Source: Bacillota bacterium (GTDB lineage: Bacteria; Bacillota; Dethiobacteria; DTU022). From it: DNA of 40,495 nucleotides. The stretch's first letter is position 1; every line of letters starts with the position of its first letter. The translations under genes were made by a program, and so were the position numbers. Shown piece by piece: positions 24,617-36,314 of this stretch. The notes below the pieces were generated by a model. That model saw only the letters and a list, made by a program, of their open reading frames with translations. It had not been told where the DNA came from and made no database searches. The stretch is from positions 1 to 40,495 of the forward strand of contig JAGYMW010000012.1 of assembly GCA_018400435.1 (NCBI GenBank). The letters are read 5' to 3'.

Positions 24617-25479
24617 CGGTTTTCCCGCCTAATCAACCTGTTCAGTTCCCGCCGGGCTTCTTTCAGGCTGTAAACAGCTGTATTTACAGCCAGCCCTTCA
24701 GCAACCAGATCATACATAATTTCCGTTACCTCCGGCAGGGCCAGGCCGAGACGACGAAGTTCATCCCTCCGGCTGAAAACCTCGTCGGCGGAACCGTTTA
24801 TAACCAGCCGCCCTTCCTGCAAAACGAGAACCCTGTCAGCCAAAGAAGCCACCTCTTCCAGATGATGGGTGGATACAATAACGGTCAGGTCTTCCTTGCG
24901 GTTAAAGGCAGCCAGCAGTTTAAAAAGGCTGCGCCGGCCGGACGGATCAAGCCCCGCCGTCGGTTCGTCAAGGATCAGTACTTCCGGCTGAAGTGACAGC
25001 ACCGCAGCAATGGCTACCAGTCGTTTCTGGCCGGAGCTAAGATGGAAAGGATGACGGTTTATGTACTGGCCGGCAACCAGCCCCACTCTTTTCAGGGCGG
25101 CGTATACTCTTTCCCTGACAGTTTCATCATCAAGGCCGAGATTACGCGGGGCAAAAGCTACTTCGTCAAAAACAGTTTCAGAAAAAAACTGCTCCTCGGG
25201 CATCTGGAAAACCAGACCGATCCTGCGCCGCAGAAGGAGCAAATCTTTCCTGTCTTTGCCAATGGGCCGATCTTCGAAAATGACCTGCCCGGAAGTGGGC
25301 ATCAGCAAGCCATTCAGGTGCTGGATCAGGGTTGATTTGCCTGAACCGGAAGGACCGATGATCAAAACAATTTCGCCCTTCTCAATCCTAAAAGAAATAT
25401 CATGCAGCGCCTCTGTAGCAAAAGGCCCGCCCGGCATGTAGGTGTGGCTTAATTTTTCCGCGCCAATAAACATAGGCAT
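24613..25479 (-). CDS. ecfA2: Energy-coupling factor transporter ATPase EcfA2
   Basis: Walker A IGPSGSGKST; signature HLSSGQKRLVAIAAVL; Walker B LILDEPTAGLDP. Confidence 0.93.
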   Translation of the reverse strand: MPMFIGAEKLSHTYMPGGPFATEALHDISFRIEKGEIVLIIGPSGSGKSTLIQHLNGLLMPTSGQVIFEDRPIGKDRKDLLLLRRRIGLVFQMPEEQFFSETVFDEVAFAPRNLGLDDETVRERVYAALKRVGLVAGQYINRHPFHLSSGQKRLVAIAAVLSLQPEVLILDEPTAGLDPSGRRSLFKLLAAFNRKEDLTVIVSTHHLEEVASLADRVLVLQEGRLVINGSADEVFSRRDELRRLGLALPEVTEIMYDLVAEGLAVNTAVYSLKEARRELNRLIRRENR

Positions 25480-26309
25480 TCTACAAGCTCCCGGTTGTGG
25501 AGTAGTTGGGAATCCAGAGCAAAACCGTCTTCCCGGAGCAAGGCGGCCAGCTCAACCGCGGTAGTCCCCTGCAGGCCAAGGCCATGCAGCAATGTCAGAT
25601 CCGTGAGCACTTCTTTTGGAGTGCCATCGCCTCTCAAACGTCCTCTATCAAGCACAATCACCCTTCGGGCAAAAGCAGCTTCGATGGGGAAATGGGTTAC
25701 GTGGATCACCCCCAGGCCGCGGCTGTTGTTTAATTCAACTACTGTTTTCAGCACTTCCCGTCGTCCATCAGGATCAAGCATCGCTGTCGATTCATCCATG
25801 AGGATAAAGTCAGGTTCCATGACCAAAATACCGGCAATAGCCACCCGCTGTTTTTCTCCTCCCGAAAGCAAGTGCGGAGGCTGCTTCAGCAGGTGACCAA
25901 GACCGAGCTGGCTTGCTGTTTGTAAAACTTTTCCCTGTATTTCAGCCTGCGGGAGAGCCAGGTTCTCCATTCCGAAAGCAATGTCTTCTTCAACTGTTGT
26001 CGCTACCAGCTGGTTATCGGGATTCTGAAAAATCATGCCGCAACGACGGCGGATGACCGGTAGATTTTCTTCTTCGCGCGTAGAAAGGCCCCCGACAAGA
26101 ACCTCTCCGGAAGAGGGGGTGAGGAGGGCATTAAAAAGCTTTAATAAAGTAGTTTTTCCGGAACCATTTGGGCCGATGAGGGCAATATATTCACCACGTT
26201 TTACGCCAAGATTGATCCCGGAAAGAGCGGCTCTTGAAGGATCTTCTTCGCCTGGATAATAAAAATCAACAGCTCTGGCCTCGATTGATACTTCTGAACA
26301 GCCGGCCAT
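25449..26309 (-). CDS. ecfA1: Energy-coupling factor transporter ATPase EcfA1
   Basis: IGPNGSGKTT; LLSGGEKQRVAIAGIL; ILMDESTAMLDP. Confidence 0.93.
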   Translation of the reverse strand: MAGCSEVSIEARAVDFYYPGEEDPSRAALSGINLGVKRGEYIALIGPNGSGKTTLLKLFNALLTPSSGEVLVGGLSTREEENLPVIRRRCGMIFQNPDNQLVATTVEEDIAFGMENLALPQAEIQGKVLQTASQLGLGHLLKQPPHLLSGGEKQRVAIAGILVMEPDFILMDESTAMLDPDGRREVLKTVVELNNSRGLGVIHVTHFPIEAAFARRVIVLDRGRLRGDGTPKEVLTDLTLLHGLGLQGTTAVELAALLREDGFALDSQLLHNRELVECLCLLARKN

Positions 26310-26315
26310 AATTTA

Positions 26316-26660
26316 TCAGTCGGTGAGCAGCTCCAGGATAACCATCGGAGCACTGTCTCCCCGGCGTGGTCCTTTCCGGACAATCCGCGTATATCCGCCT
26401 TCGCGGCCTTCCATTTTCGGGCCTATCTTTTCAAACAAATTTGTTACTACATCTTCATCCAACAAATAAGCAAGCGCCTGGCGGCGGGCATGCAAATCTC
26501 CATGCTTGGCCAGGGTAATCATCTTCTCGGCCAGTGGACGGATAGCCCGGGCCCGGGCCGCCGTGGTTTCCATCCGGCCCGTTCTTAAAAAGGAGGTAAC
26601 CAGGCCGCGCAACAGGGCTCGCCTGGGACCGCTTTTCCTACTTAATTTCTGGTATGGCAT
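26316..26660 (-). CDS. rplQ: 50S ribosomal protein L17
   Basis: [48 protein letters not shown]. Confidence 0.97.
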   Translation of the reverse strand: MPYQKLSRKSGPRRALLRGLVTSFLRTGRMETTAARARAIRPLAEKMITLAKHGDLHARRQALAYLLDEDVVTNLFEKIGPKMEGREGGYTRIVRKGPRRGDSAPMVILELLTD

Positions 26661-26684
26661 CTTTTTTATATCCTCCTTGCAGGC

Positions 26685-27632
26685 TTACTCTCCGCTTGCA
26701 GAAAAATCGAAGCCAAGCTCTTCGAGCTTCTGATCCACTTCTTCAAGCGATTTTTTGCCCAGGTTGCGTACTTTCATCATCTCTTCCTCGGTCTTTTTCA
26801 CAAGTTCACCTACTGTGTTTATTCCTGCCCGCTTCAGACAGTTGTAAGAACGAACTGAAAGATCAAGCTCTTCGATAGTCATATCAAGCTTGCGCTCGCG
26901 ATCTTCTTCCTGGCGGTCTGAAGTTATCTCCACATCGTCAACCTTCTCGGTGAGGTTGACAAAGAGGGCAATATGAGTTTGTAAAATTTTGGCAGCGAGT
27001 GTGATCGCTTCATCCGGCCTGATGCTGCCATCGGTCCAAACTTCGAGGGTCAGCTTATCGAAGTCGGTGATCTGCCCAACCCTTGTATTTTCGACCTTAT
27101 AGTTCACTTTTCGGATCGGAGAAAACATAGAATCGACGGGGATAACCCCGATGGGCTGCTGGGAAAGTTTGTTCCTTTCCGCCGGCACGTAACCTCGTCC
27201 GTTCTGGGCAGCCATCTCCATAAACAGCCTGGTGTTGTCTTCCAAAGTGCAGATATGATGATCTTCATTAAGAATCTCCACATCGGAAGGGGCTTTAATA
27301 TCTCCGGCCTTTACTGAACCGGCTTTGTCTGTATCGATAATTAAAGTCTGCGGTTCATCTGAGTAGATCTTTAATGATACAGCCTTTAAATTTAAAATTA
27401 TCTCGATCGTATCTTCAAGAACCCCGGCCAGTTTGGAAAATTCATGCAGGGCTCCATCAAACTTGACATTAGTAATTGCCGCTCCCGGCAGGGAAGACAA
27501 AAGAATCCTGCGCAGCGTATTGCCAAGGGTTATGCCATAACCTCTTTCGAGGGGCTCGACTACAAAACAGCCGTAGTTACTCTGGTCGTCTTTTTTAACA
27601 TACTCTATTTTCGGCTTTTCAATTTCAATCAT
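26685..27632 (-). CDS. rpoA: DNA-directed RNA polymerase subunit alpha
   Basis: [30 protein letters not shown]; alpha-[21 protein letters not shown]. Confidence 0.98.
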   Translation of the reverse strand: MIEIEKPKIEYVKKDDQSNYGCFVVEPLERGYGITLGNTLRRILLSSLPGAAITNVKFDGALHEFSKLAGVLEDTIEIILNLKAVSLKIYSDEPQTLIIDTDKAGSVKAGDIKAPSDVEILNEDHHICTLEDNTRLFMEMAAQNGRGYVPAERNKLSQQPIGVIPVDSMFSPIRKVNYKVENTRVGQITDFDKLTLEVWTDGSIRPDEAITLAAKILQTHIALFVNLTEKVDDVEITSDRQEEDRERKLDMTIEELDLSVRSYNCLKRAGINTVGELVKKTEEEMMKVRNLGKKSLEEVDQKLEELGFDFSASGE

Positions 27633-27687
27633 AACTTATCCCTTTTACCCTCCTTGCTTGATATATTGAGGGTGCACATTTCTTAAA

Positions 27688-28314
27688 TTATCTTGAATAT
27701 AGCTCCACGATCAGGTGCTCGGTAACCGGCACATCAATTTCATCACGCCGAGGGATGCGGATTACCCGCCCTTCCATCTTTTCATGATCCACATCCAGCC
27801 AGTCAACCACACCCTGCTGTTCTCTGGCTTCGTTAATCAGCTTGAAAACAGGCTTATTCCTGTTTTTCTCCCGCACAGCAATCACATCACCGTCCCTGGT
27901 CAGATAGGATGGTATATCGACCTTACGTCCGTTGACCTGGAAATGGCCATGGTTGATCAGTTGCCTCGCTTCAGAACGAGACCTGGCCAGCCCGAGACGA
28001 TAAACAACATTATCCAGCCGGCTTTCCAAAAGTTGAAGCAAAATTTCACCGGTTACTCCTTTGCGTCGGTCAGCCTCCTCAAAATAACGGCGGAACTGCC
28101 TTTCCATCACTCCGTAGATACGGCGTGCTTTTTGTTTTTCACGCAGCTGCAGGCCATACTCAGAAAATTTCTGGCGGCCCTGGCCATGCTCTCCAGGTGG
28201 GTATGCATGGCGCACCACTGCACATTTATCAGTATAACAGCGATCCCCTTTCAGGTATAGCTTTTCCTTTTCTCTGCGACATAAACGACAAACTGCTTCT
28301 GTATGACGTCCCAT
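27688..28314 (-). CDS. rpsD: 30S ribosomal protein S4
   Basis: [38 protein letters not shown]4 domain [26 protein letters not shown]. Confidence 0.98.
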   Translation of the reverse strand: MGRHTEAVCRLCRREKEKLYLKGDRCYTDKCAVVRHAYPPGEHGQGRQKFSEYGLQLREKQKARRIYGVMERQFRRYFEEADRRKGVTGEILLQLLESRLDNVVYRLGLARSRSEARQLINHGHFQVNGRKVDIPSYLTRDGDVIAVREKNRNKPVFKLINEAREQQGVVDWLDVDHEKMEGRVIRIPRRDEIDVPVTEHLIVELYSR

Positions 28315-28350
28315 TTCGGATCAGGTTGCACCTCCTTCAATCATATATTT

Positions 28351-28743
28351 CTAAACTCTCCGTCTTTTTGGTGGACGGCACCCATTATGCGGTATCGGGG
28401 TAACATCTTTTATGGCATTAACTTCAAGGCCGGCAGCCTGGAGGGAACGGATAGCCGCTTCACGACCGGCTCCCGGTCCTTTAACATATACTTCGACCTG
28501 CCTCATACCATGCTCCATAGCTACTTTGGCCGCCGCTTCCGCGGCAAGCTGTGCGGCAAAGGGAGTCGATTTGCGGGACCCCTTGAAGCCCACATTGCCG
28601 GCACTGGACCAAGATATACCATTTCCGTCGACATCAGTTATGCTGATAAAGGTATTGTTAAAAGTCGACTTAATATGAGCAACCCCTCGCTCAATATTTT
28701 TTCTTTCCCGGCGCTTGGTGCGGGTGGTTTTCTTCTTAACCAA
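28351..28743 (-). CDS. rpsK: 30S ribosomal protein S11
   Basis: [39 protein letters not shown]. Confidence 0.98.
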   Translation of the reverse strand: MVKKKTTRTKRRERKNIERGVAHIKSTFNNTFISITDVDGNGISWSSAGNVGFKGSRKSTPFAAQLAAEAAAKVAMEHGMRQVEVYVKGPGAGREAAIRSLQAAGLEVNAIKDVTPIPHNGCRPPKRRRV

Positions 28744-28773
28744 TTTTTTTCAGTTCCTCCCTTCTGGATCCGC

Positions 28774-29145
28774 TTATTTTTTGCGGCGGACACCGACAGT
28801 TTTACGCGGTCCTTTGCGGGTCCGAGCATTATTTTTCGTTTTCTGCCCCCGTACCGGCAGGCCACGGCGATGTCTGATGCCGCGGTAACAGCCGATCTCG
28901 ACCAGGCGCTTGATATTTAAAGCTACTTCTCGACGCAGGTCTCCCTCGACGTTATAATTCTTGTCAATGAATTCGCGCAGCCGGCTGAGCTCATCTTCAG
29001 TCAGATCTTTGACCCTGGTATCGGGGCTCACCCCGGTATGAGATAAGATATCGGTTGCACGGTTTCTTCCAATACCGTAAATATAGCTCAGCGCAATCTC
29101 CACTCTCTTGTCACGCGGTAAATCTACACCTGCAATTCTGGCCAA
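28774..29145 (-). CDS. rpsM: 30S ribosomal protein S13
   Basis: [48 protein letters not shown]. Confidence 0.98.
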   Translation of the reverse strand: MARIAGVDLPRDKRVEIALSYIYGIGRNRATDILSHTGVSPDTRVKDLTEDELSRLREFIDKNYNVEGDLRREVALNIKRLVEIGCYRGIRHRRGLPVRGQKTKNNARTRKGPRKTVGVRRKK

Positions 29146-29211
29146 GCGATAAGCACCTCCTTAGTTAAAATCCTCCTGTTTACAATAATTCCGGTTGGCA
29201 TAATTTTATTC

Positions 29212-29325
29212 TTACCCCTGTCTCTGCTTGTGTTTGGGGTTTTGGCAGATAACCACAACCCTGCCCTTGCGCCGGATTACCTTGCATTTTTCACACATCT
29301 TCTTTACTGAGGGCCTCACCTTCAC
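29212..29325 (-). CDS. rpmJ: 50S ribosomal protein L36
   Basis: Own translation, 37 aa with GTG start: [37 protein letters not shown]; below the ORF-track cut-off. Confidence 0.96.
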   Translation of the reverse strand: MKVRPSVKKMCEKCKVIRRKGRVVVICQNPKHKQRQG

Positions 29326-29340
29326 GGTAACATGACCTCC

Positions 29341-29562
29341 TTACTTATAACGATAGGTAATGCGCCCCCGAGTTAAATCGTAAGGCGATAGTTCAATCAG
29401 AACCCGGTCGCCCGGCAGAATGCGAATGAAGTTCATCCGGATTTTCCCGGAAACATGTGCCAGAACCTTATGCCCATTCTTGAGCTCGACCCTGAACATG
29501 GCATTCGGCAGCGGTTCGACTACAGTTCCTTCTACTTCCACTACATCTTTTTTCTTACTCAT
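29341..29562 (-). CDS. infA: Translation initiation factor IF-1
   Basis: [66 protein letters not shown]. Confidence 0.97.
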   Translation of the reverse strand: MSKKKDVVEVEGTVVEPLPNAMFRVELKNGHKVLAHVSGKIRMNFIRILPGDRVLIELSPYDLTRGRITYRYK

Positions 29563-29570
29563 GCACTCAT

Positions 29571-29858
29571 TTAAACCTCCTCATCGGGGGTTCCTGTATT
29601 ATTAAGCAGTTCACTGATAAACCGAATTATCTGGCCGTCGGTGATGCGCTTTTTCCCAAAAAGTGCTTCGTCATCCACACCGCGGTCATAATGCTGCAGG
29701 TGGATTTTATTTTTTTTCTTCGGCTTATGGGCAGTGCGATTACGCCCATCCACCAGCAACACATATTTCTCGTTGAGTTCCTTCAGCACCAGGTAGTGTT
29801 TTCCTTTGTCGCGGCCGGCCAGTGAACGAACCAGTTGCCCCGATTTCAATTCTACCAA
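29571..29858 (-). CDS. KOW-domain RNA-binding protein (L14e-like)
   Basis: [50 protein letters not shown]; located between map and infA. Confidence 0.85.
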   Translation of the reverse strand: MVELKSGQLVRSLAGRDKGKHYLVLKELNEKYVLLVDGRNRTAHKPKKKNKIHLQHYDRGVDDEALFGKKRITDGQIIRFISELLNNTGTPDEEV

Positions 29859-29872
29859 TGCTTTACCTCCTC

Positions 29873-30628
29873 TCAGTTTATCTCTGAAGAGGTCAGGATC
29901 TCGGGACCATTTTCACCGAGCGCCACAGTATTCTCAAAATGGGCAGACAAACTCCCGTCAGCAGTCACAACTGTCCACTGGTCCTGAAGGACCTTAACTT
30001 CCCATGTGCCAGCATTGACCATCGGTTCTATAGCAATTACAATGCCCCGCTGCAGAAGTAGCCCGCGTCCTGGAGGGCCAAAATTGGGAACCTGTGGTTC
30101 TTCATGTAATTCCTGACCGATGCCGTGCCCAACATAATTACGGACAACGGAACAATTATTTTTTTCGACATAAGCCTGGACAGCATACGAAATATCGGAC
30201 AGCCTGTGGCCTTCCTGCATCGCTTCTATCCCTTTTTGCAAAGAGATCCGGGTGACATCGATTAATTTCTGCGCCCGGGCAGATATTTTGCCAACACCAA
30301 AAGTAGCAGCGCCGTCACCGTAATAACCCTTCAGACGGGTGCCGACATCAATGCTGATTATATCGCCCTCTTCTAACCGGCGCAAGCCGGGAATGCCATG
30401 CACAACTTCATTATTGACCGAAGCACATATGGAAGCCGGAAAATTATGATACCCGAGGAAAGCCGGTTCGGCACCAAAACTGCGAATGCACTTATCGGCA
30501 ATTTTGTCGAGCATCCCCGTGGTAATCCCAGGTTTGATCACCCGACTCATTTCCTGCAGAACTTCACCAACTATTTTGTTTGCGTCCCGCATCAATTCAA
30601 TTTCACGTGCTGATTTTAATTTAATCAT
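29873..30628 (-). CDS. map: Type I methionyl aminopeptidase
   Basis: MIKLKSAREIELMRDANKIVGEVLQEM; ISIDVG; NYVGHGIGQELHEEPQVPNFG; IAIEPM. Confidence 0.97.
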   Translation of the reverse strand: MIKLKSAREIELMRDANKIVGEVLQEMSRVIKPGITTGMLDKIADKCIRSFGAEPAFLGYHNFPASICASVNNEVVHGIPGLRRLEEGDIISIDVGTRLKGYYGDGAATFGVGKISARAQKLIDVTRISLQKGIEAMQEGHRLSDISYAVQAYVEKNNCSVVRNYVGHGIGQELHEEPQVPNFGPPGRGLLLQRGIVIAIEPMVNAGTWEVKVLQDQWTVVTADGSLSAHFENTVALGENGPEILTSSEIN

Positions 30629-30640
30629 AAGCTCCCTTTT

Positions 30641-31897
30641 TTACTTCATAAATCCCCGATAACTGCGCATCAGCATATGGCTTTCGATTTGCTTGAATGT
30701 TTCCAGAACCACCCCGACCACAATGATCAGGCCGGTCCCGCTGAATATAATATTCATACCGGTTATCCGCTCAAGGATAAGCGGAAAAACAGCAATAAAA
30801 GCCAGAGCAAAAGCCCCTGCCGTGGTAAGCCGTGAAGTCACGCGAGCCAGGTAATCGGCTGTCGGCCTTCCAGGCCGAAGCCCGGGGATAAATCCACCGT
30901 ATTTTTTTATATTGCCTGCTACCTGAAATGGATCAAACTGAACCGCCGTATAAAAATAGGTAAAGAGAATTATTAGAATCATATATAAAACCAGGGTCAG
31001 ATTTGTGCCCCATCCAAGAGCGACGGCTATCTTCTCGGCAATGGGATGCTGAATAAAACTGACCAGGGTCTGCGGAAAACTGAGGATTACCGAGGCAAAA
31101 ATAACCGGTATAACCCCTGCCTGGTTTACTTTCATCGGAATATGCGTGGCCTGACCGCCATACATGCGACGCCCGACCACCCTTTTGCTGTATTGAACGT
31201 TGATACGGCGCTGCCCCTGATCGAGGGCAATAATACCGACAATCAGAGCAAGCAACATCAACATAACTACAATAATGGTCAGCATATTAATCTGGCCAAA
31301 CCGATATTGCTCCACTGCCATGGCCACCCCGATGGGGAAACCGGCTACAATACCGGCAAATATAATCAGCGATATGCCGTTACCTATTCCTTTCTCGGTA
31401 ATCAGTTCACCCATCCACATCAGAAAAGCCGTCCCGGCAGTCATTGAAATTATAATAGTCGCGTAGGATAGAAAACTTTTATCAACAACCGCTTCACCGG
31501 CAATAACCGTAGACAAACCAAGCGCCTGGATCAGGGCAATTACCACTGTCCCGTATCGCGTAATCTGAGTAATCTTTTTACGCCCCTCGGGTCCTTCCTG
31601 GCTCCATTCCTTCAGTTTGGGAATGACAATAGTCAACAGGTTCATAATAATAGACGCGTTAATGTAGGGCATAATCCCCAGAGCAAATATAGTAAAATTC
31701 TCCAGATTGCCTCCACCAATAATGTTGACAAATCCGAAGATGGTATCTCCCTGGAAAAATTCTGCCAGCACGGTTGGATCAACCCCAGGCACGGGTATAG
31801 ACGAGCCCACCCGAAAAACCACAAACATGGCCAGGGTAAAAAGGATTCGCTCCCTTAATTCTTTGATCCGCCACGCTGTCCGTATTGTTTCCAGCAA
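30641..31897 (-). CDS. secY: Preprotein translocase subunit SecY
   Basis: 418 aa, multi-TM; RILFTLAMFVVFRVGSSIPVPGVD; GIMPYINASIIMNLL. Confidence 0.97.
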   Translation of the reverse strand: MLETIRTAWRIKELRERILFTLAMFVVFRVGSSIPVPGVDPTVLAEFFQGDTIFGFVNIIGGGNLENFTIFALGIMPYINASIIMNLLTIVIPKLKEWSQEGPEGRKKITQITRYGTVVIALIQALGLSTVIAGEAVVDKSFLSYATIIISMTAGTAFLMWMGELITEKGIGNGISLIIFAGIVAGFPIGVAMAVEQYRFGQINMLTIIVVMLMLLALIVGIIALDQGQRRINVQYSKRVVGRRMYGGQATHIPMKVNQAGVIPVIFASVILSFPQTLVSFIQHPIAEKIAVALGWGTNLTLVLYMILIILFTYFYTAVQFDPFQVAGNIKKYGGFIPGLRPGRPTADYLARVTSRLTTAGAFALAFIAVFPLILERITGMNIIFSGTGLIIVVGVVLETFKQIESHMLMRSYRGFMK

Positions 31898-31898
31898 T

Positions 31899-32339
31899 TT
31901 AGATCACCTCTGCCTTCCCACCGGCTGCTTCTATCTTCACCCGGGCCTGTTTACTGAAATGATTGGCATGGACTTCCAGTTTGCGATCCACTTCTCCGTT
32001 TCCTAGGACTTTCAGGGGATCACGCAGATTGCTGAGCAATCCTGCTTCCTGCATAAGCTCCGGGGTAATAATGGTCCCTTCTTCAAATTTATTCAGATCT
32101 TCTACGTTAACAATGTTCCACTTCTGTTTGTAAATATTAGTAAACCCGCGTTTTGGCAAACGCTGAAAATAGGGCATCTGGCCACCCTCAAATCCACGCC
32201 TTATACCCGAGCCCGACCTGGATTTCTGACCTTTCTGGCCGCGGCCAGCCGTTTTACCCAAACCCGAGCCGATACCTCTTCCTTTACGTTTAGCCGCTTT
32301 CCTGGCTCCCTCAGGAGGCCTTAAATCGTGTAAACGCAT
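31899..32339 (-). CDS. rplO: 50S ribosomal protein L15
   Basis: [43 protein letters not shown]. Confidence 0.97.
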   Translation of the reverse strand: MRLHDLRPPEGARKAAKRKGRGIGSGLGKTAGRGQKGQKSRSGSGIRRGFEGGQMPYFQRLPKRGFTNIYKQKWNIVNVEDLNKFEEGTIITPELMQEAGLLSNLRDPLKVLGNGEVDRKLEVHANHFSKQARVKIEAAGGKAEVI

Positions 32340-32373
32340 CGGTTCTACACCTCCCTCTAAAAAGCTGCTGTGA

Positions 32374-32559
32374 TCATTTGACTGTTTCAACATCAATCAA
32401 GTAATGCACCGTATTTATCATACCCCTGATTACCGCATTATCTTCATGGTCCACTGTCTGGCCAACTTTTTTCAAGCCCAGTGCCCTTATGGTCCGGCGG
32501 TGATTCGGCTTGCGGGACAGTGGACTGCGGGTCAGAGTAATGCGAATATTTTTTGCCAT
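32374..32559 (-). CDS. rpmD: 50S ribosomal protein L30
   Basis: [51 protein letters not shown]. Confidence 0.97.
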   Translation of the reverse strand: MAKNIRITLTRSPLSRKPNHRRTIRALGLKKVGQTVDHEDNAVIRGMINTVHYLIDVETVK

Positions 32560-32573
32560 GTTTTTTACTCTCC

Positions 32574-33071
32574 TTAACCGAGCAGCTTCTCTACTTCAAT
32601 TCCGCGCAGAGAACTGACTTCTTCAACCCTTTTAAGCGATTTTAAGCCTGCCAGTGTGGCATGGACTATATTAATAGCATTGGACGAGCCGAGAGATTTG
32701 GTTAAAACATCTTTCACTCCGGCCGATTCCAGGACCGCACGCACCGGTCCACCGGCGATAACACCGGTTCCTTCGGAGGCTGGTTTAAGTAGAACCCGCC
32801 CGGCTCCAAAACGGCCGATTACGGGATGGGTGATCGTTGTTCCGGACATGGGAACCCGAATCAGGTTCTTCTTGGCCGCTTCGATGCCTTTGCGGATTGC
32901 TTCCGGCACTTCGCCTGCCTTGCCCATTCCGGCTCCTACCACTCCGTTTTCATCGCCCACAACAACCAGGGCGCTAAAGCTGAACCGGCGCCCACCTTTG
33001 ACCACTTTGGCCACGCGGTTGACCTTAACCACTTTTTCCACCAATTCCTGGGATGGTTCGATTTTGGACAC
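32574..33071 (-). CDS. rpsE: 30S ribosomal protein S5
   Basis: [37 protein letters not shown]. Confidence 0.98.
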   Translation of the reverse strand: MSKIEPSQELVEKVVKVNRVAKVVKGGRRFSFSALVVVGDENGVVGAGMGKAGEVPEAIRKGIEAAKKNLIRVPMSGTTITHPVIGRFGAGRVLLKPASEGTGVIAGGPVRAVLESAGVKDVLTKSLGSSNAINIVHATLAGLKSLKRVEEVSSLRGIEVEKLLG

Positions 33072-33089
33072 CCCTGTAATTCCCCCTTT

Positions 33090-33458
33090 CTAGAAGTTTA
33101 ACCCGCCCTCACGGGCTCCTTCGGCTAATTCTTTAATCCGACCATGATAAAGGTATCCACCACGGTCGAATACAACATCTTTTATGCCCCTGTCGATAGC
33201 TTTCCGCGCCAGCAGTGCTCCCACTTTACGGGCCGCTTCGCGGTTGCCGCCGTAAGAAAGCTCGGATCTCAGTTCAGGATCCAGGCTGGAGGCGGCTGCC
33301 AGGGTTGTTCCGGACTGGTCATCGATCACCTGGGCATAAATATGTTTACTGCTGCGAAAAACATTCAGGCGGGGGCGTTCCGGGATACCTGTAATTTTCC
33401 TCCGTACTCTCCGGTGACGCCGCTTCCGGCTGATCAATCGTGTTTTTGCCTTTAGCAC
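33090..33458 (-). CDS. rplR: 50S ribosomal protein L18
   Basis: [56 protein letters not shown]. Confidence 0.97.
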   Translation of the reverse strand: MLKAKTRLISRKRRHRRVRRKITGIPERPRLNVFRSSKHIYAQVIDDQSGTTLAAASSLDPELRSELSYGGNREAARKVGALLARKAIDRGIKDVVFDRGGYLYHGRIKELAEGAREGGLNF

Positions 33459-33478
33459 TATTTCACACCTCCAGGCGA

Positions 33479-34015
33479 CTATTTGCCCGCTTTACCGACT
33501 TTCTGGCGGACTAATTCATTGGTGTAACGAATACCTTTACCCTTGTACGGCTCAGGCGGGAAGGTCCTGCGTATAACAGCCGTCAAGTTTCCTACCGCCT
33601 GTTTGTCAATACCTTTGACAATAATTTTTGTCGGCGCGGGTACTTCAATTTCCATATTTTCTCCCGGATCAAAAACAACCGGGTGAGAATAGCCAACATT
33701 CAGGACCAGTTTTTTGCCCTGCAGCGCTGCTTTGTAACCAACTCCGACCAGCTCCAGACTCTTGGTGTAACCTTCGGTTACTCCTTTGACCATGTTGTTG
33801 ATCAGGGTGCGGGTTAAACCGTGGAGCGCCCTGTGCCGGGGATTGTCAGACGGGCGTTTAACATGAATCAAGTCTCCCTCTCGTTCGACAATCATCTCCG
33901 GTGGCAATACAATAGCAATCTGCCCCTTAGGGCCCGTTACGGCAATATTTCTTCCGTCTATCTGCACCTCTACTTTGTCGGGTACAGTAACAGGTTTTCT
34001 GCCGGTTCGTGACAT
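33479..34015 (-). CDS. rplF: 50S ribosomal protein L6
   Basis: [45 protein letters not shown]. Confidence 0.97.
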   Translation of the reverse strand: MSRTGRKPVTVPDKVEVQIDGRNIAVTGPKGQIAIVLPPEMIVEREGDLIHVKRPSDNPRHRALHGLTRTLINNMVKGVTEGYTKSLELVGVGYKAALQGKKLVLNVGYSHPVVFDPGENMEIEVPAPTKIIVKGIDKQAVGNLTAVIRRTFPPEPYKGKGIRYTNELVRQKVGKAGK

Positions 34016-34035
34016 CTGTGAACCTCCTTGCTATG

Positions 34036-34431
34036 CTACCAGATATAGCATAAGACTTCGCCGCCGGTACCCGTTTCCCGGGCCTGGCGATCACTCATCA
34101 AGCCCTGTGAAGTTGAAATAACGGCCATGCCGAGACCTCCCAGGACTTTTGGTAGTTCGTCTTTTTTGACATAAACTCTTAAGCCGGGTTTACTGATCCT
34201 TTTCAGGCCGCTGATTATTCTTTCCTGATTGGGCCCATACTTAAGCTGAACACGCAGGATACCCTGCTTGTCATCCTTGACAAATTCATAATCCTTAATA
34301 AACCCTTCCTGCTTCATAATGGCGGCGATTGAACGCTTCACATTCGAAGCGGGAATTACGACAGTTTTATGCCGCACGTTGTTGGCATTACGCACCCGTG
34401 TCAGCATATCGGCAATCGGATCTGTCATCAT
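34036..34431 (-). CDS. rpsH: 30S ribosomal protein S8
   Basis: [41 protein letters not shown]. Confidence 0.97.
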   Translation of the reverse strand: MMTDPIADMLTRVRNANNVRHKTVVIPASNVKRSIAAIMKQEGFIKDYEFVKDDKQGILRVQLKYGPNQERIISGLKRISKPGLRVYVKKDELPKVLGGLGMAVISTSQGLMSDRQARETGTGGEVLCYIW

Positions 34432-34465
34432 TGGCAGTAATAACCTCCTCTCATTCTTTCACCAT

Positions 34466-34651
34466 CTACCAACTGGCTTTTTTAACCCCCGGAATTTTTC
34501 CTTCGTTGGCCAGACGACGAAAGCAAAGGCGGCACAGACCGAATTTACGCAGATAAGCCCTCGATCGGCCGCAAATTCGGCAACGATTATAGCTGCGAAC
34601 TGCAAACTTGGGCTCTCTTTTGGCCTTGGCAATTAACGATTTCTTGGCCAT
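34466..34651 (-). CDS. rpsN: 30S ribosomal protein S14, zinc-binding (type Z)
   Basis: 61 aa with CRICGR...CRLCFR zinc motif. Confidence 0.97.
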   Translation of the reverse strand: MAKKSLIAKAKREPKFAVRSYNRCRICGRSRAYLRKFGLCRLCFRRLANEGKIPGVKKASW

Positions 34652-34688
34652 CCTTTCCCTCCTTAACCTGTTGCGAACTTTTTGAGCC

Positions 34689-35231
34689 TTAGGCCGCCCG
34701 GAAAGGCATACCCATCAAAGCCAAAAGCTCGCGTGCTTCTTCATCGCTCCCGGCAGTGGTCACAATGGTAATGTCCATGCCGAGAATTCTTTCCACCTGA
34801 CTGTATTCAATCTCCGGGAAAATAAGCTGTTCCTTGATCCCGATAGTGAAATTGCCGCGCCCATCGAACGAATGCGGCGATATTCCCCGAAAATCCCTGA
34901 CTCTCGGCAGTGCAATGTTAAAAAGCTTGTCGAGAAAATCGTACATCCGAATTCCCCGCAAGGTCAATTTGCAGCCGATGGGCATTCCTTCACGCACCTT
35001 GAAACTGGCCACCGAACGGCGTGCTTTAGTTATAATCGGCTTTTGACCGGTTATGATCGAAAGGTCATTAACCGCTGCATCCAGTATTTTCGGGTTTTCT
35101 TTGCCTTCACCCAGCCCCATATTGATAACCACTTTCTCGATCCGCGGCGCCTGCATTATATTCTTGTAAACAAACTGTTTCGCCAGGGCGGGCCTGACTT
35201 CTTCAAGATATTTTTTCTTCATCCTTGACAT
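34689..35231 (-). CDS. rplE: 50S ribosomal protein L5
   Basis: [66 protein letters not shown]. Confidence 0.98.
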   Translation of the reverse strand: MSRMKKKYLEEVRPALAKQFVYKNIMQAPRIEKVVINMGLGEGKENPKILDAAVNDLSIITGQKPIITKARRSVASFKVREGMPIGCKLTLRGIRMYDFLDKLFNIALPRVRDFRGISPHSFDGRGNFTIGIKEQLIFPEIEYSQVERILGMDITIVTTAGSDEEARELLALMGMPFRAA

Positions 35232-35250
35232 CTCTACGCATTAACCCTCC

Positions 35251-35580
35251 TTACTTATCCAGCGCTTCACCGCACTTGCGGCAGGTTCGGACCATAATAT
35301 CGTCGGCCAGCGCTTTTTTGGCCACTCTGGTCGGTTTGCCGCAGGACGGACAGATAACCATAACCTTCGATGCGGGAAAAGCCGCTTCCATTTCCCTAAT
35401 TCCTCCCTGGGGCACCTTGCGGGTTGGCTTGGCATGCTTTTTAATCATGTTGATGCCTTCCACCTTCAACTTGCCCAGGCGGGGGAATGTGGCAATCACT
35501 TTACCTTTTTTCCCTTTATCTTTGCCGGAGAGAACAACTACTTTGTCTCCCCGACGAACGGACATTTTTTTCATTTCCAC
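35251..35580 (-). CDS. rplX: 50S ribosomal protein L24
   Basis: KOW motif RRGDKVVVLSGKDKGKKGKVIATFPRLGKLKVEGINMIKKHAKP. Confidence 0.96.
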   Translation of the reverse strand: MEMKKMSVRRGDKVVVLSGKDKGKKGKVIATFPRLGKLKVEGINMIKKHAKPTRKVPQGGIREMEAAFPASKVMVICPSCGKPTRVAKKALADDIMVRTCRKCGEALDK

Positions 35581-35609
35581 CGGTTATTCGCCACCTCCAT
35601 ACTGAACAT

Positions 35610-35978
35610 CTAAATCACTTCTGGCGCCAGGGAAACAATCTTCATAAAATCCTTATCCCTCAGCTCACGGGCAACGGGACCAAAAATTCGGGTCCCACGC
35701 GGATTATTCAGTTCATTAATAATCACAGCCGCATTTTCATCAAAGTGAATATGCGAGCCGTCTTTTCGATTCAGGCTGCTTGCAGTGCGTACAATAACCG
35801 CCCGCACCACTTCACCTTTTTTCACCACTCCACCCGGGGTGGCTTCCTTAACCGAAGCAACAATAATATCGCCTATCCGGCCTGCTTTGCGCTTCGATCC
35901 TCCCAAGATCCTGATGCACAGGATCTTTTTTGCTCCCGAGTTGTCGGCTACATTTAAGATGGTTTCGTTTTGAATCAT
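35610..35978 (-). CDS. rplN: 50S ribosomal protein L14
   Basis: [33 protein letters not shown]; start set at 35978, not the longer ORF start. Confidence 0.97.
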   Translation of the reverse strand: MIQNETILNVADNSGAKKILCIRILGGSKRKAGRIGDIIVASVKEATPGGVVKKGEVVRAVIVRTASSLNRKDGSHIHFDENAAVIINELNNPRGTRIFGPVARELRDKDFMKIVSLAPEVI

Positions 35979-36028
35979 CGTTGCCTCTCCTTTCATCCTC
36001 TTCCCGATCGGCAATTCGAAAAGAGAAT

Positions 36029-36286
36029 TTACAGCTTCGAGCGCTGCACAATCTCCACCAGGTTCCACCTTTTATCTTTACTCAGGGGCCTGGTTTCCAT
36101 AATTTTTACTACATCTCCTACTCGGGATTCATTTGCTTCATCATGAAACTTGTAATTTTTTGTCCGGCGGACGATCTTACCGTATAAGGGATGGCGGGTC
36201 ACTCTTTCTACCGCAACCACCCTCGTTTTGTCCATTTTGTCGCTGATCACCCGGCCGCTGCGGACCTTTCGTTTTGTTGTATCCAA
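36029..36286 (-). CDS. rpsQ: 30S ribosomal protein S17
   Basis: [42 protein letters not shown]. Confidence 0.97.
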   Translation of the reverse strand: MDTTKRKVRSGRVISDKMDKTRVVAVERVTRHPLYGKIVRRTKNYKFHDEANESRVGDVVKIMETRPLSKDKRWNLVEIVQRSKL

Positions 36287-36314
36287 ACCGATGGGCCTCC
36301 CTTCATCTTCAAAC

